Counted from the stretch's first letter, positions 30,360 to 40,333 are shown. The stretch is 64,000 nucleotides of DNA from Candidatus Limicola stercorigallinarum (GCA_018711625.1 DVID01000009.1:62001-126000), one strand, 5' to 3'. The notes: a model not told the origin generated them from the sequence alone. Program-made: numbers and translations.

Positions 30360-30674
30360 CTAGAGAAAAATGGGGCATGCTGCGCCGTCATCGAGGCGTG
30401 CCTGTTCGTCGGGGTCAATATGAGGCGGCTCGCCTTCGGCAAAGCGCTTTGAGAGATACGTGATGATGTCGTCCGACTCGTAGAGTGGCGTGCCGTCAAT
30501 GAACAGGCATGGCACCTGCACCTTGCCGCCCACTTCCAGCAGGGTTTGACGTGCGGCAGATTCGGCGGTGATGTCACGCTGGTTGAGTGCGATATCGTGT
30601 TGCTCCATATACAGCAACACTTTGCGGCAGTATGGGCAGGTGGGCATGATGTAGAGCACCAGATCGTTGTTCAT
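30360..30674 (-). CDS. Glutaredoxin / GST N-terminal-like protein
   Basis: MNNDLVLYIMPTCPYCRKVLLYMEQHDIALNQRDI...VPCLFIDGTPLYESDDIITYLSKRF; CPYC active site. Confidence 0.88.
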   Translation of the reverse strand: MNNDLVLYIMPTCPYCRKVLLYMEQHDIALNQRDITAESAARQTLLEVGGKVQVPCLFIDGTPLYESDDIITYLSKRFAEGEPPHIDPDEQARLDDGAACPIFL

Positions 30675-30845
30675 GGTTTTCCTTTCACGTTTAGTTGAAA
30701 TGCTATGCACTGTGTACCCGTTATGAGGCTACTATGTGCAGATGCTCATGGAGCGACCGTGTGGGATGCAACAATTTGTTAGGGTGCCGCCACGCGACGG
30801 CTAATCTTGATAGCATACGGAGTGACGAATGAGTTGGGAGGCTCC

Positions 30846-31055
30846 GTGTCTGCGTTCACCACATTCATCAAAAGGCATTGGCTTGCCTACGTTATTGGCA
30901 TTGCCCTTGCTGTGGCGCTAGGGCTAGGCGCTGCGTATGTTGTGGGTGTTATAGGATCCACGCCTGAAGAAGAGCAGCAAGCTCAGACGGTTACCGGTAC
31001 AGGTAACACGGATGGTACATCCGACACCACAACGGGCGACGTTGCTGCTGAATAA
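30846..31055 (+). CDS. Small hypothetical membrane protein
   Basis: VSAFTTFIKRHWLAYVIGIALAVALGLGAAYVVGVIGS...; one TM helix; start uncertain (ORF track 30807). Confidence 0.5.
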   Translation: MSAFTTFIKRHWLAYVIGIALAVALGLGAAYVVGVIGSTPEEEQQAQTVTGTGNTDGTSDTTTGDVAAE

Positions 31056-31081
31056 CCATCATCACTTTCTATATCGATGTG

Positions 31082-31111
31082 AAACCGCTGCGTTTTGTTG
31101 ACGCGGCGGTT
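31082..31111. terminator. Hairpin terminator
   Basis: aaccgctgcgttttgttgacgcggcggtt followed by tgttg. Confidence 0.6.
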
Positions 31112-31127
31112 TGTTGTATGCAGAAGT

Positions 31128-32057
31128 TTAGGAGCTCGTGGGAGCCCGATTGACCGTAATGCCATAGGAAAGGGTGCGTTGGTCGCGCCAGGTGGTGTAG
31201 CTGCAGGTAACAAAGGTCCACAGCTGCTTGATGTTCTGGGGGTGCGCAAGCACCGCTTCAGATTCAGCGAGTTTCTCGTCAAGCCAGGGCTGCAGCTCTT
31301 CAATGGTCAAGTCGCTGTACAGGCGTTCTTTTGTAGCATCGACAATATTGGCTGCAAAAAGCTCCACGTGAAACGTTGTGGTGGGCGTATACAGGTACAC
31401 CTGGTTGCAGGAGGCGAGGTGTTCCGGGTCATAGTTGTCGCGCCATGCGGAGAACATTGAACCGTTGAGCTGTTCATGGCCATAGAGTACAGGGGAGGCT
31501 GCATTGAGACCGTCTGCGGCGTTTTGGGCATCGAGATGGATGGTCCCCTCGTTATTGGGATATGCCACTCTGCCGTCAAAGGTGGTGTGCAGGTAGCGAT
31601 CTGGGTCACTGGCGGGTGCCTGCACTACGGGATAATCAATCGGGGTTCCCGGCACATAGATCCAGGCAATGATATCGGGGTTGATGGCGCGCAGACCATC
31701 CCAGTCGATGGCGCGTGTCATAAGAGGGTCGGCGGTACCGTTTGAATCGTCTCGGTTTGACTCAGCCTCCGTGGCGCCCGCTTCTAACGCTGCGCGCTCC
31801 TCGCCAGAGGCTGGTGCCTCCGTCATAGCATCGCGCAGCCTCTCATAGCTATCCATTGCCGCAAGGGATTGCTGCGCCCATGCACCGCCTACCGCCGCAA
31901 GCATCACGCAAAAGAGCAGGATTGCCATCGCAACGGCAGAAGCTCCGTGTCGATGCGTTGGTGCCGAGAGGGACGTGTATGGTGAGCGATTCATGGCGGC
32001 CTCAAAACTGCGGGGCATGCGAGGATGTTCGCATGCCCCGCCTTTGTCGTGCATCAT
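31128..32057 (-). CDS. Class B sortase-like transpeptidase
   Basis: IIAWIYVPGTPIDYPVVQ...YLHTTFDGRVAYPNNEGTIHLD...SPVLYGHEQLNGSMFS...LWTFVTCSYTTWRDQRTLSYG (catalytic His, TC-x-Y, Arg). Confidence 0.88.
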   Translation of the reverse strand: MMHDKGGACEHPRMPRSFEAAMNRSPYTSLSAPTHRHGASAVAMAILLFCVMLAAVGGAWAQQSLAAMDSYERLRDAMTEAPASGEERAALEAGATEAESNRDDSNGTADPLMTRAIDWDGLRAINPDIIAWIYVPGTPIDYPVVQAPASDPDRYLHTTFDGRVAYPNNEGTIHLDAQNAADGLNAASPVLYGHEQLNGSMFSAWRDNYDPEHLASCNQVYLYTPTTTFHVELFAANIVDATKERLYSDLTIEELQPWLDEKLAESEAVLAHPQNIKQLWTFVTCSYTTWRDQRTLSYGITVNRAPTSS

Positions 32058-32140
32058 TTGTTTGCGTCAGGGCGTTGTGCGCATGGTACGGTTTCCCTTG
32101 CAGGGTGTAGCGGCTTTTGCGCTACATGGTCCGAGTAGGT

Positions 32141-35100
32141 CTAGAGTGGATGGTGAATACCCCAGTCGTCGCCTCGCGCACCAATGCGGTACCGATAGAT
32201 AAGCGCTCCAATGATGCTCATACCTGCGCATCCTGCTACCAGCAGGAGAGCATGCTCGCGCATCCAGTCACCCGTCTTTTCTATATACTCGCCCCGATCC
32301 TTTTCTGGCGTTTCAGGTTCGGGCTCCGGTGTGGGTTCAGGATCTTCGGGGTCTTGGGGCTTGGGGTCATCGTTCTCATCCGTGGGAGCAGGATGCTCGG
32401 GCGCAGCCTCTTCCTCAATGCTTACGGTTGTTTTTGCGTATAGGGGTTCGTCTAGGTCGGGAGAGGAAAGCTCCACTTGGTTGGTTGCAGAAGTTCCAGC
32501 AAGGTTCTCATCTGCGGCCTGGGCATCGTACGAGATGGTTATGGCGTCATCTGCGGTGAGCTCATCCAGCGCAAGCACAAAGCCGGTGCCCTTTTGCTCT
32601 ATGCTGGGCTCAGTGAGTGTTTCACCATGTACCGTTACCTCAAGGGTAGCCATGTCGATAACCATACCTTCCGGCAAGCCAGTATCGGTGACGGTGACAT
32701 CGCTTAGGTCTTCACCTGCGATTGTCTCGATGGTGTAGTGTGCCGTGTCGCCCACATGGATGGTTTGCGGTTCAACCTGCTTGGTGATAGTGGAGTCACC
32801 GGGAAGCACTACCTGCACGCTTGCTGTTGCGGTAAGAGGTTCATCCAGGCTATCACTCGTGAGCGTCGCGGTGTTGACGATGTCATTCTCGGCGAGCGCC
32901 GGGTCTGTTGCGGTAGCCGTATAGGTGATGGTGACAACACTGCCGGGTTCAAGGGAACCCAGGCTTGTGATAAAGCCGGTACCGCTTGGCTCCACGGTTG
33001 CTACGTCCAGAGACTCACCATTGAGCGCGATCGCGATCGAATCAAGGTTTATCACCATGCCTTCGGGCAGGTCGCTATCTTCGATCATCGCGTTTTCGAT
33101 GCCCGATCCCGCGTCTTCCACCTGGGCCTCAATGGTGTAGTGGGTCTCATCACCTACGAGCAGCGTTGAGCGGTCAACCGCCTTCGTAAGTGTTGCCTCC
33201 GAGGGGTCAAGGGGGATGGAAATGGTGGCCTCAGCTTGCAGGGGCTCTTCGAGCGTGCTTGCTGCAAGCGTGACGGTATTGGTTACGTCGCTACCTGCAA
33301 GCGTGTCACTTGTCACCTGGGCTCGATACGTAAGCTCAAGGCTTGAACCGGTGCCAATCGAGTCGAGCGTGACGATAATCGCATTGCCTTCACCGCTTAT
33401 GGCAGCGTTTTCTACAGGCTCGCCGTCAAAGGTGAGTGTGATGCTTTCGCGGTCGAGCGTCATGCCATCGGGCAGGCTGTCGTCGGTGAGGACTACCTTG
33501 CGCGCCGGGTTGTCAGCAACGCTCGCTGTGACGGTGTACGTTGCCCAGTCTCCTACGGGTACCACCTGCGGGTCAACCGACTTAAAGAGGTTCACTGCTG
33601 CCAGAGGGTCAACAATGGTCAGGTCGACATCGTTTGACCAGTTTTCATCCGTTCCGTTTACCAGTGCATACGAGCTGTTTCGTACATAGAGCTCGCCTGC
33701 TTCATTGCGCTGTGTCTCGGGCGGAATTGCCACCAGGCGTGCGGTAAACACAAGTCGATAATGCTGCCCAGTGAGTGCTGTATTGCTCAGATAGGTGGGG
33801 TTGAAGGTGTATCGCACGGTATTCGATGCAGTCTCTCCATCGTTGGGTGCTGTCTGGTCGTTTGTGGGATCCGGGTCGGGCGTTTCGACGGCGGGGCGCT
33901 CGTCGTTCGACGGGTCGCTGTTATCGGTGATTACGTCATCCTCATTGTTCGCCCTGGTATCAACATCGCCTTCGGTGTTGTCGGTTTCTTCATCCGGCGC
34001 CTCTTCTTCCGGGGAATCTTCTTCCGGCGAAGGTTCTACGCTCATATCGGCAGAAATGGTGCCGGCATCAGCTGTGATGTCCGATCCATCCACGAGCACC
34101 CGTGCGGTGCCCTCAACATAGCGAAGCTCAGACGGTAGCACATCAGTGAGCTCAAGCGAGGTGTAGCGCCAACCGCCTGAGCAGGTTACACCCTCCTCGT
34201 GTGCGGTGTAATCCACGGTAAAAGTGACCTCGTCACCTACCGCAAGGCCGGAGGTTTTATCGGCCGACTTAACGATAGGAGTGTGTTCGTCGTGTTCGCT
34301 TGGGGCAGTGAGGAAATCGGTGGTGAGCGCAAAGAACGAAGGCGTGGTGCCACTTGTGGCTACATCACTACCGGCATCGTTGATACCCCATGAAGTATCA
34401 AAGTAAAACTCCGACGCCTCACCGGCATGACCGCCCTCCTGAGTGGTGTCAAAAAATACCTCTACCAGGCCGTTTTGGTACTCCTCTGGATTCTTGCGGA
34501 AATCCACCGAAAGCGACACGTCAGCGCTCTGCGCACGTTTGCCACCATCCTCAATGGTGATGGCGGGATTATCCGAAAGAATGCGCCCACCGGTGACCGA
34601 TCCGCCAAAGCTGAAACCCTGTCTCACATCGAGGTCGATGCAAGTGGTATGGCCTTTCAGCTCAACGGGTGTATCGGTGCCGGCAAGCACCCACTCAACA
34701 TCTACCTGCAAGTCGCCTAGGCCAACGGTGTAGAAGTTGAAGTTCTGAATGCCTGTGTCCTTGTCGGTGAGTGCTTTGTACTGAACATTCACAAACACAC
34801 CCGGCTGGAAGTTTTTGTACTGCTCAACTTCCCAGAAGTTGTTCCAGCCGTTATAGACTTCAAGGTAAGTCCAGTCTTTGAGGGTGACCAGTGCGTCTAT
34901 GGCCTGGCCGTTATAGGAGCCGCCAGTGTAGCGCAGGGTAGGTTCCGACTTGGGTGTGTCTTCATCGATGAAGAAGGCATACCCGTCTGAGCCATAGGCT
35001 TGCTGCGTGGTATCGTCGGGGTCATCAGGCCCCGGTTCAAAGATGCCGTCAGCGCTCCAGCAGTGGTACTGAAAGATGTCTTCCTCATACGTCCAGCCAT

Positions 35101-35380
35101 CTTCAATCTCAATGCCATCAAAGTCTATGGACCAGCTGTAACCCTCGGGCTCCAACTCGTCGGCATTGACTGTTTCAATTTGTGCCGTGCCCGGTGCGGC
35201 GAAGATGCCTGGTGTGTTCATCAGGAAGGCGCCCGCGATGGTGCCGATCAGAATGATGGCAAGCATGCCTAGTGCGCGCGCCCGCACGGCTAGCGGTGTG
35301 GCTGCGCCACGGCTGCTTGGTCCGCCTCTGCCTCCGCACTCCTTGGATAGATGCCGCTGCATGTGGTCAATGAATCCCAT
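32141..35380 (-). CDS. Large cell-surface protein with DUF11-type repeats and C-terminal sorting-like signal
   Basis: Repeated A.LTK.VD...VGD..HYTI.....D...I.D..LPEGM.I blocks; C-terminus PEKDRGEYIEKTGDWMREHALLLVAGCAGMSIIGALIYRYRIGARG. Start MGFIDHMQ preceded by gggaggagg. Confidence 0.82.
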   Translation of the reverse strand: MGFIDHMQRHLSKECGGRGGPSSRGAATPLAVRARALGMLAIILIGTIAGAFLMNTPGIFAAPGTAQIETVNADELEPEGYSWSIDFDGIEIEDGWTYEEDIFQYHCWSADGIFEPGPDDPDDTTQQAYGSDGYAFFIDEDTPKSEPTLRYTGGSYNGQAIDALVTLKDWTYLEVYNGWNNFWEVEQYKNFQPGVFVNVQYKALTDKDTGIQNFNFYTVGLGDLQVDVEWVLAGTDTPVELKGHTTCIDLDVRQGFSFGGSVTGGRILSDNPAITIEDGGKRAQSADVSLSVDFRKNPEEYQNGLVEVFFDTTQEGGHAGEASEFYFDTSWGINDAGSDVATSGTTPSFFALTTDFLTAPSEHDEHTPIVKSADKTSGLAVGDEVTFTVDYTAHEEGVTCSGGWRYTSLELTDVLPSELRYVEGTARVLVDGSDITADAGTISADMSVEPSPEEDSPEEEAPDEETDNTEGDVDTRANNEDDVITDNSDPSNDERPAVETPDPDPTNDQTAPNDGETASNTVRYTFNPTYLSNTALTGQHYRLVFTARLVAIPPETQRNEAGELYVRNSSYALVNGTDENWSNDVDLTIVDPLAAVNLFKSVDPQVVPVGDWATYTVTASVADNPARKVVLTDDSLPDGMTLDRESITLTFDGEPVENAAISGEGNAIIVTLDSIGTGSSLELTYRAQVTSDTLAGSDVTNTVTLAASTLEEPLQAEATISIPLDPSEATLTKAVDRSTLLVGDETHYTIEAQVEDAGSGIENAMIEDSDLPEGMVINLDSIAIALNGESLDVATVEPSGTGFITSLGSLEPGSVVTITYTATATDPALAENDIVNTATLTSDSLDEPLTATASVQVVLPGDSTITKQVEPQTIHVGDTAHYTIETIAGEDLSDVTVTDTGLPEGMVIDMATLEVTVHGETLTEPSIEQKGTGFVLALDELTADDAITISYDAQAADENLAGTSATNQVELSSPDLDEPLYAKTTVSIEEEAAPEHPAPTDENDDPKPQDPEDPEPTPEPEPETPEKDRGEYIEKTGDWMREHALLLVAGCAGMSIIGALIYRYRIGARGDDWGIHHPL

Positions 35381-35727
35381 GGTCCTCCTCCCGTTGTGTG
35401 GTGATGGAGAGCGTATCGTGGGGTTGTGCACCAGTTAGGCGCTGCAGCTTGCAAAGAACTTCCCACATTCATACCGCGGGCAGAGGAAGGGTTTGTTGGC
35501 ACTGGTACATACGGCGGCGTGCACTGAGTGGTGAGAGGAAACGCTGGCGTTATGCGGTGGTGCCAACCTGGTGTATATCGGCGAATGGCGGCCTATTCCC
35601 TGGTAAACGGAGATGCCTCACCATGAGAGACGCCTGCTCCAAGCCAATCTTTCGATTTGCTGCCAAAAAAATTAAAAAAGATGTTGACGCATCGGAAGAC
35701 TGTGGGCTATCATTCTTCGAGTGCGAT

Positions 35728-35804
35728 GGACCTGTAGCTCAGTTGGTTAGAGCGTCCGGCTGATAACCGGGAGGTCACAAGTTCGAATCTTGTCAGGTCC
35801 ACCA
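35728..35804 (+). tRNA. tRNA-Ile (anticodon GAT)
   Basis: ggacctgtagctcagttggttagagcgtccggctgataaccgggaggtcacaagttcgaatcttgtcaggtccacca; cloverleaf and encoded CCA. Confidence 0.95.
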
Positions 35805-35818
35805 TTTTCTTTCGCAAT

Positions 35819-35857
35819 AAACACCCCACCGAGAGCCGAGTCGCCGGTGGGGTGTTT
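35819..35857. terminator. Hairpin between tRNA-Ile and tRNA-Ala
   Basis: aacaccccaccg...cggtggggtgttt. Confidence 0.7.
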
Positions 35858-35866
35858 ATTACATGT

Positions 35867-35942
35867 GGGGGTTTAGCTCAGCTGGGAGAGCGCGGGCTTT
35901 GCAAGCCTGAGGTCAGGGGTTCGATCCCCCTAACCTCCACCA
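35867..35942 (+). tRNA. tRNA-Ala (anticodon TGC)
   Basis: gggggtttagctcagctgggagagcgcgggctttgcaagcctgaggtcaggggttcgatccccctaacctccacca. Confidence 0.95.
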
Positions 35943-36007
35943 GGAATCTTCAACCTCGCTCCGGCGAGGTTTTTTCATAGACGTGTGACGCGCACGGGAT
36001 CGAACCC
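35922..36007 (+). repeat. Direct-repeat copy A: tRNA-Ala T-arm 3' part, terminator and inverted T-arm
   Basis: cgatccccctaacctccacca...cacgggatcgaaccc, 86 bp; 83/86 identical to 36109-36194. Confidence 0.9.
35952..35976 (+). terminator. tRNA-Ala terminator
   Basis: aacctcgctccggcgaggttttttc. Confidence 0.85.
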
Positions 36008-36108
36008 CGGTAGGGGCGCGGAGCGGAGCAAACGCGGGAGCGTTTGCCGCGTAGCGCGCGAGGGCGCGTGAGCGCCCGAAGCGGTTGGAGCGCGCCGCGG
36101 GCGCGCGG
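36008..36108 (+). repeat. Three-hairpin cassette downstream of tRNA-Ala (locus 2)
   Basis: gcaaacgcgggagcgtttgc (36028-36047), gggcgcgtgagcgccc (36062-36077), gcgcgccgcgggcgcgc (36090-36106); aligns with the cassette at 1597-1700. Confidence 0.8.
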
Positions 36109-36194
36109 CGATCCCCCTAACCTCCACCAGGAATCTTCAACCTCGCCCCGGCGAGGTTTTTTCATACACGTGCGACGCGCACGGGATCGAACCC
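36109..36194 (+). repeat. Direct-repeat copy B of tRNA-Ala 3' end plus terminator
   Basis: 86 bp, 3 mismatches to 35922-36007. Confidence 0.9.
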
Positions 36195-36439
36195 ATCGTC
36201 GATGCATTGCTGTTCGGTTAGAAAACAGGTTCTTTTTGACCGAGAAGTAGCGCATCGGTGAACGTGGTTCATGCGACAAGATACACTTCGCCGGGAATCC
36301 TTCACGCTCACCGGGATGTCGCAAAATGCATGTCTTCCTTGTCTTACTATGCAAACTAGGTAGCTGTGTCGCTACGCACTCCCACCGCCGCACGGGGGTG
36401 GCGGGATAGTTCATTGTGGCTTGAAAGGAAGGCACAGAG

Positions 36440-38134
36440 ATGGTTGATGTATACGAGCTCCTTGATACGTGGATTGCGAACGTCAAGGATGAGGAGCTTT
36501 TGGCTGAGCTCAAGAACATGAAAGATACCGGTGACGAGGCTGCTATCACCGATGCTTTCTTCCAGGATCTTGCGTTTGGCACCGCTGGTCTGCGCGGCAC
36601 GCTGGGCGCCGGCACCAACCGCATGAACATTTACACTGTCGGTCGTGCCACTCAGGGTTTTGCAAACTACCTTAACGCAACGTTTGAGAACCCCACCGTG
36701 GCCATCGCGCGCGACAGCCGCAACAAGGGCGAGCTCTTCGTAAAGACCACCGCTTCCATTCTTGCCGCCAACGGTGTTACGGCTTATGTGTATCCCAAGA
36801 TCAGCCCGGTGCCCACGCTTTCCTGGGCAACGCGTTACCTCAAGTGCTCGGGCGGCATCTGCATGACCGCTTCGCATAACCCTGCGGCCTACAATGGCTA
36901 CAAGGCCTACGGTCCTGATGGTTGCCAGATCACCTCTGAGGCCGCAGACGCCATCTCCGCAGCTATGGAGGCCACGAACCCCTTCACCGACGTCAAGACC
37001 ATGGACTTTGACGAGGCTGTTGCCCAGGGTCTTGTTAAGTGGATTGACGACGAGGTGCTCGACGCCTATTACGACGCCGTGCTCAAGTGCTCGGTAAGCA
37101 CGCTCACCGAGGAGCAGGTTGCCCAGGCTCCGCTTAAGCTCGTCTACACCCCGCTCAACGGCACCGGCCTCATTCCGGTGACAACCGTCCTCAACAAGGC
37201 TGGTATTACCGACATCACCATCGTGCCCGAGCAAAAGGATCCGGATGGTGACTTCCCCACCTGCCCGTATCCCAACCCCGAGATTCGCGAGGCCATGCAG
37301 AAGGGTATCGACCTGTGCGAAGAGGTGCACCCCGATCTTCTGCTGGCTACCGACCCCGATGCGGACCGCGTGGGCGTAGCCTGCAAGGATGGCGACGATT
37401 ACACGCTGCTCACCGGCAACGAGATGGGCGTGCTTTTGCTCGACTACATCTGCAAGATGCGTGCTGAGCGCGGCGAGGACCTGTCTCGCAAGGTAGCCGT
37501 GACCACCATCGTGTCTTCTTCCATGGTTGACGCGCTTGCCGCCGAGTACGGTTTTGAGCTGCGTCGTTGCCTCACAGGCTTCAAGTATATTGGCGACATC
37601 ATCACGAGCCTTTCTGATGCCGGCGAGGTCGACCGCTTCATCTTTGGCTTTGAGGAGAGCTACGGCTACCTTTCGGGCGATCATGTACGCGACAAGGACG
37701 CCGTCAACGCGTCGCTGCTCATCTGCCAGATGGCGCAGTACTACAAGCTGCAGGGCATCAACCTGGTTCAGGCCATGCGTGCGCTCTACGAGAAGCATGG
37801 TTACTATCACAACAAGACCATTTCGCTTTCTTACCCCGGTGCCGACGGTGCCGCCAAGATGGCAAACATCATGGCTACGCTGCGCGAAAGCGCTCCCACC
37901 GAGATTGCTGGCTCCAAGGTTGAGGCTGTGCTCGATTACAACGAGCATGTGAACGGTCTGCCCAAGGCCAACGTCATTGAGTTTGACCTTGAGGGCGGCA
38001 ACAAGGCTATCGTGCGTCCCTCGGGTACCGAGCCCAAGATCAAGCTCTACATCTTTGCGAAGGGTGCCGACGCCGCTGAGGCAGACGCCCTGATGGAGAA
38101 GATCGAAGAGGATGGCCGCAAGCTTCTCTCGTAA
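36440..38134 (+). CDS. Phospho-sugar mutase (phosphoglucomutase/phosphomannomutase family)
   Basis: AFGTAGLRGTLGAGTNRMN, GGICMTASHNPAAYNGYKAYGPDG, LATDPDADRVGVA, GFEESYGYL, RPSGTEPKIKLY. Confidence 0.93.
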   Translation: MVDVYELLDTWIANVKDEELLAELKNMKDTGDEAAITDAFFQDLAFGTAGLRGTLGAGTNRMNIYTVGRATQGFANYLNATFENPTVAIARDSRNKGELFVKTTASILAANGVTAYVYPKISPVPTLSWATRYLKCSGGICMTASHNPAAYNGYKAYGPDGCQITSEAADAISAAMEATNPFTDVKTMDFDEAVAQGLVKWIDDEVLDAYYDAVLKCSVSTLTEEQVAQAPLKLVYTPLNGTGLIPVTTVLNKAGITDITIVPEQKDPDGDFPTCPYPNPEIREAMQKGIDLCEEVHPDLLLATDPDADRVGVACKDGDDYTLLTGNEMGVLLLDYICKMRAERGEDLSRKVAVTTIVSSSMVDALAAEYGFELRRCLTGFKYIGDIITSLSDAGEVDRFIFGFEESYGYLSGDHVRDKDAVNASLLICQMAQYYKLQGINLVQAMRALYEKHGYYHNKTISLSYPGADGAAKMANIMATLRESAPTEIAGSKVEAVLDYNEHVNGLPKANVIEFDLEGGNKAIVRPSGTEPKIKLYIFAKGADAAEADALMEKIEEDGRKLLS

Positions 38135-38159
38135 GCCTATCTCATAGCGGGTGACTCGG

Positions 38160-38190
38160 ACGGGCGTCCCTTCGGGGGCGCCCGTTTGTT
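38160..38190 (+). terminator. Hairpin terminator after the sugar mutase gene
   Basis: acgggcgtcccttcgggggcgcccgtttgtt. Confidence 0.75.
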
Positions 38191-38254
38191 GTAGCGCGGT
38201 GCGGGGCTACGCACATATGGTGAGGTGTCCGGTGTGGGGGTGCGATGGCCCTTG

Positions 38255-39493
38255 CTATACGATGCCACCAGCGGCAATGCCGCTCATGCGCCGGGCTCGC
38301 GTGATAGCGTTGGCCACCCGTGCCTTGAGCGCTTCGACATCCTCGGCGGATACATCATCGGCGAGGGAGAGACGAAGCGACCCCCGCGTCCAACGCGGAT
38401 CGGTTATCCCAAGCGCGGTGATAACGTGGGAGGGATCTGTTGAGCCGGTTGAGCAGGCAGAGCCTGTGGCTGCGGCAACGCCCGCACGGTCGAGCAACAC
38501 CACAAGCAGCTCGCCGTCCACATCCTTGCATACGAACGAAGCGATGCTTGGAAGGCGATGGGCGTCATCGATCGCTCCGGTGAGGCGAACGTCGGGGAGT
38601 GAAGTGATGTGCGCAGCAAGATCATCGCGATAGGCTGCAACACGGGTCTGGCGTTTTTCCAGGTGATCTACCGCATCGGCAAGGGCCGCGGCCATCCCCA
38701 CAGCGCCAGCCACATTTTCGGTACCTGCGCGCAGTCCACGCTCCTGTGCGCCGCCCTCGATAAGAGGCGGCAGGGTGAACCCTTCCCGCACCACAAGCGC
38801 ACCTATGCCGCGCGGGCCATGAAACTTATGGGCCGAGAGCGAGAGTGCATCCACGCCAAGCTCGGAGAAATTGACCGGAATGTGGCCCACCGCCTGCACC
38901 GCATCGGTATGGAAGGCCGCGCCATGCGCATGTGCGCATGCGGCGAGCGCGGGAATATGCTCAACCGTTCCTACCTCATTGTTGGCAAGCATGATCGATA
39001 CAAGTGCGACCACGGGGCGCGACGCTCCATCGTCTTCGCCCGCCTCAATGGAGCAGAGCGCGGCTTCAAGGTCTTCAACCGCAACAAAGCCCTCGTTGTC
39101 TACCGGGAGAAAGGTTGTCTGCACGCCTTCCCGCTCCAGTGCGCGGCAGGTGTGTAGGATGGCGTGATGTTCAATGGAGGAGGTGATGAGATGAATCTTG
39201 GCATCCGGGCCCGCTATTTCTCGCGCGCGTGCAATGGCGCCGCGGAGCACCCAGGTGTCCGATTCCGACCCTCCACTCGTGATAAACACTTCATGCGGCT
39301 CCGCCCCCAGGCTCCTGGCAAGTGAGCGGCGCGCGGCATCGAGCGCGCGCGCTGCATCGCGGGCAATGCGGTGAATGCCACTCGGGTTGCCAAACACATC
39401 GGTGAGGTAGGGCATCATAGCGTCAAGGGCAGCAGGCGAAAGACGCGTGGTTGCTGCGTTATCGGCATAGATATAGGTGGGGTCGGACGACAT
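38255..39493 (-). CDS. Cysteine desulfurase (NifS/IscS family)
   Basis: YIYADNAATTRLSPAALDAMMPYLTDVFGNPSGIHR...LSAHKFHGPRGIGALVVREG...ATGSACSTGSTDPSHV. Confidence 0.92.
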   Translation of the reverse strand: MSSDPTYIYADNAATTRLSPAALDAMMPYLTDVFGNPSGIHRIARDAARALDAARRSLARSLGAEPHEVFITSGGSESDTWVLRGAIARAREIAGPDAKIHLITSSIEHHAILHTCRALEREGVQTTFLPVDNEGFVAVEDLEAALCSIEAGEDDGASRPVVALVSIMLANNEVGTVEHIPALAACAHAHGAAFHTDAVQAVGHIPVNFSELGVDALSLSAHKFHGPRGIGALVVREGFTLPPLIEGGAQERGLRAGTENVAGAVGMAAALADAVDHLEKRQTRVAAYRDDLAAHITSLPDVRLTGAIDDAHRLPSIASFVCKDVDGELLVVLLDRAGVAAATGSACSTGSTDPSHVITALGITDPRWTRGSLRLSLADDVSAEDVEALKARVANAITRARRMSGIAAGGIV

Positions 39494-39634
39494 GATGCCT
39501 CCCAAAGAGAATTGCTGGTGAAGCAGCCCGCCTGCCGCGCGATAGTGGACTGTGGTGGTGTGAGCGCTGGGCACGACAACGGGGCAGCGGCAATGCTCAG
39601 CCACGCTCAAGTGTGCTGTGCACGCAGGCTCATC

Positions 39635-40099
39635 TTAGCGCAGGACAACAACCCACACGATGACGACGGCAATGATGGCGAGCATGGCCAGCAGCAAAAG
39701 AATCCGTCGATTGCGCCGCGAACGCTCATAACGTGAGGTGAAGATTGTTTTGCTGTGTTTGGGTTTTTCGATATAGCGATCGTAGTGCAGCGGTGCCCGC
39801 TGGTCGACGGGGGTGGGTACATGGGCGGGTCCACGAACGCCGTCGCGCCCGCCACGCCCGTCAGACACGGGCGGCAGATAGTTGGGGTCTGAGGTGGCTG
39901 TTCCCATATGGCGCCTACCAGGTGTATCAAAGGGCGCAGATGAGTTGGGGGGAAGAGGATCCACGCGCGCCTCGGGTGCGACGCGCGCGTCGGTGGTGTC
40001 GGGGAAAGCAGAAGCCCGTGCCCGCTCGTTGCGGCGGGTGTTCCCCGAGCTGCGGTTTGTCATCGCCTGCCTGTCCATAGCGTTCCTCGGCCTCAGCAA
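39635..40099 (-). CDS. Hypothetical protein with C-terminal TM helix
   Basis: C-terminal RSRRNRRILLLLAMLAIIAVVIVWVVVLR; start uncertain. Confidence 0.5.
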   Translation of the reverse strand: MLRPRNAMDRQAMTNRSSGNTRRNERARASAFPDTTDARVAPEARVDPLPPNSSAPFDTPGRRHMGTATSDPNYLPPVSDGRGGRDGVRGPAHVPTPVDQRAPLHYDRYIEKPKHSKTIFTSRYERSRRNRRILLLLAMLAIIAVVIVWVVVLR

Positions 40100-40333
40100 T
40101 ACAACTGTTTTTTATTGTATAGCTTGTGCGCCGCCTTGCTTGCTCTGCACTAAATCGGCTTAGAGGCTACGCAGTATCTAAGTGTGTAAGACTTAGATTT
40201 GATGATAATGTGACGCTTAAAAAATCTGTATCGTCGTGTATGAATGCTAGCAACGAGGGAATAACAGCACTGTCCAACGAAGTCCCGGATCGGCCAAAGC
40301 AGGGTCCGGGCAATCACAAAGGAGTGATTTAGT

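Noticed and set aside
31362-31377. parS-like agctccacgtgaaacg inside the sortase gene
   Set aside because: Several mismatches and only one good half-site; within coding sequence; likely chance.
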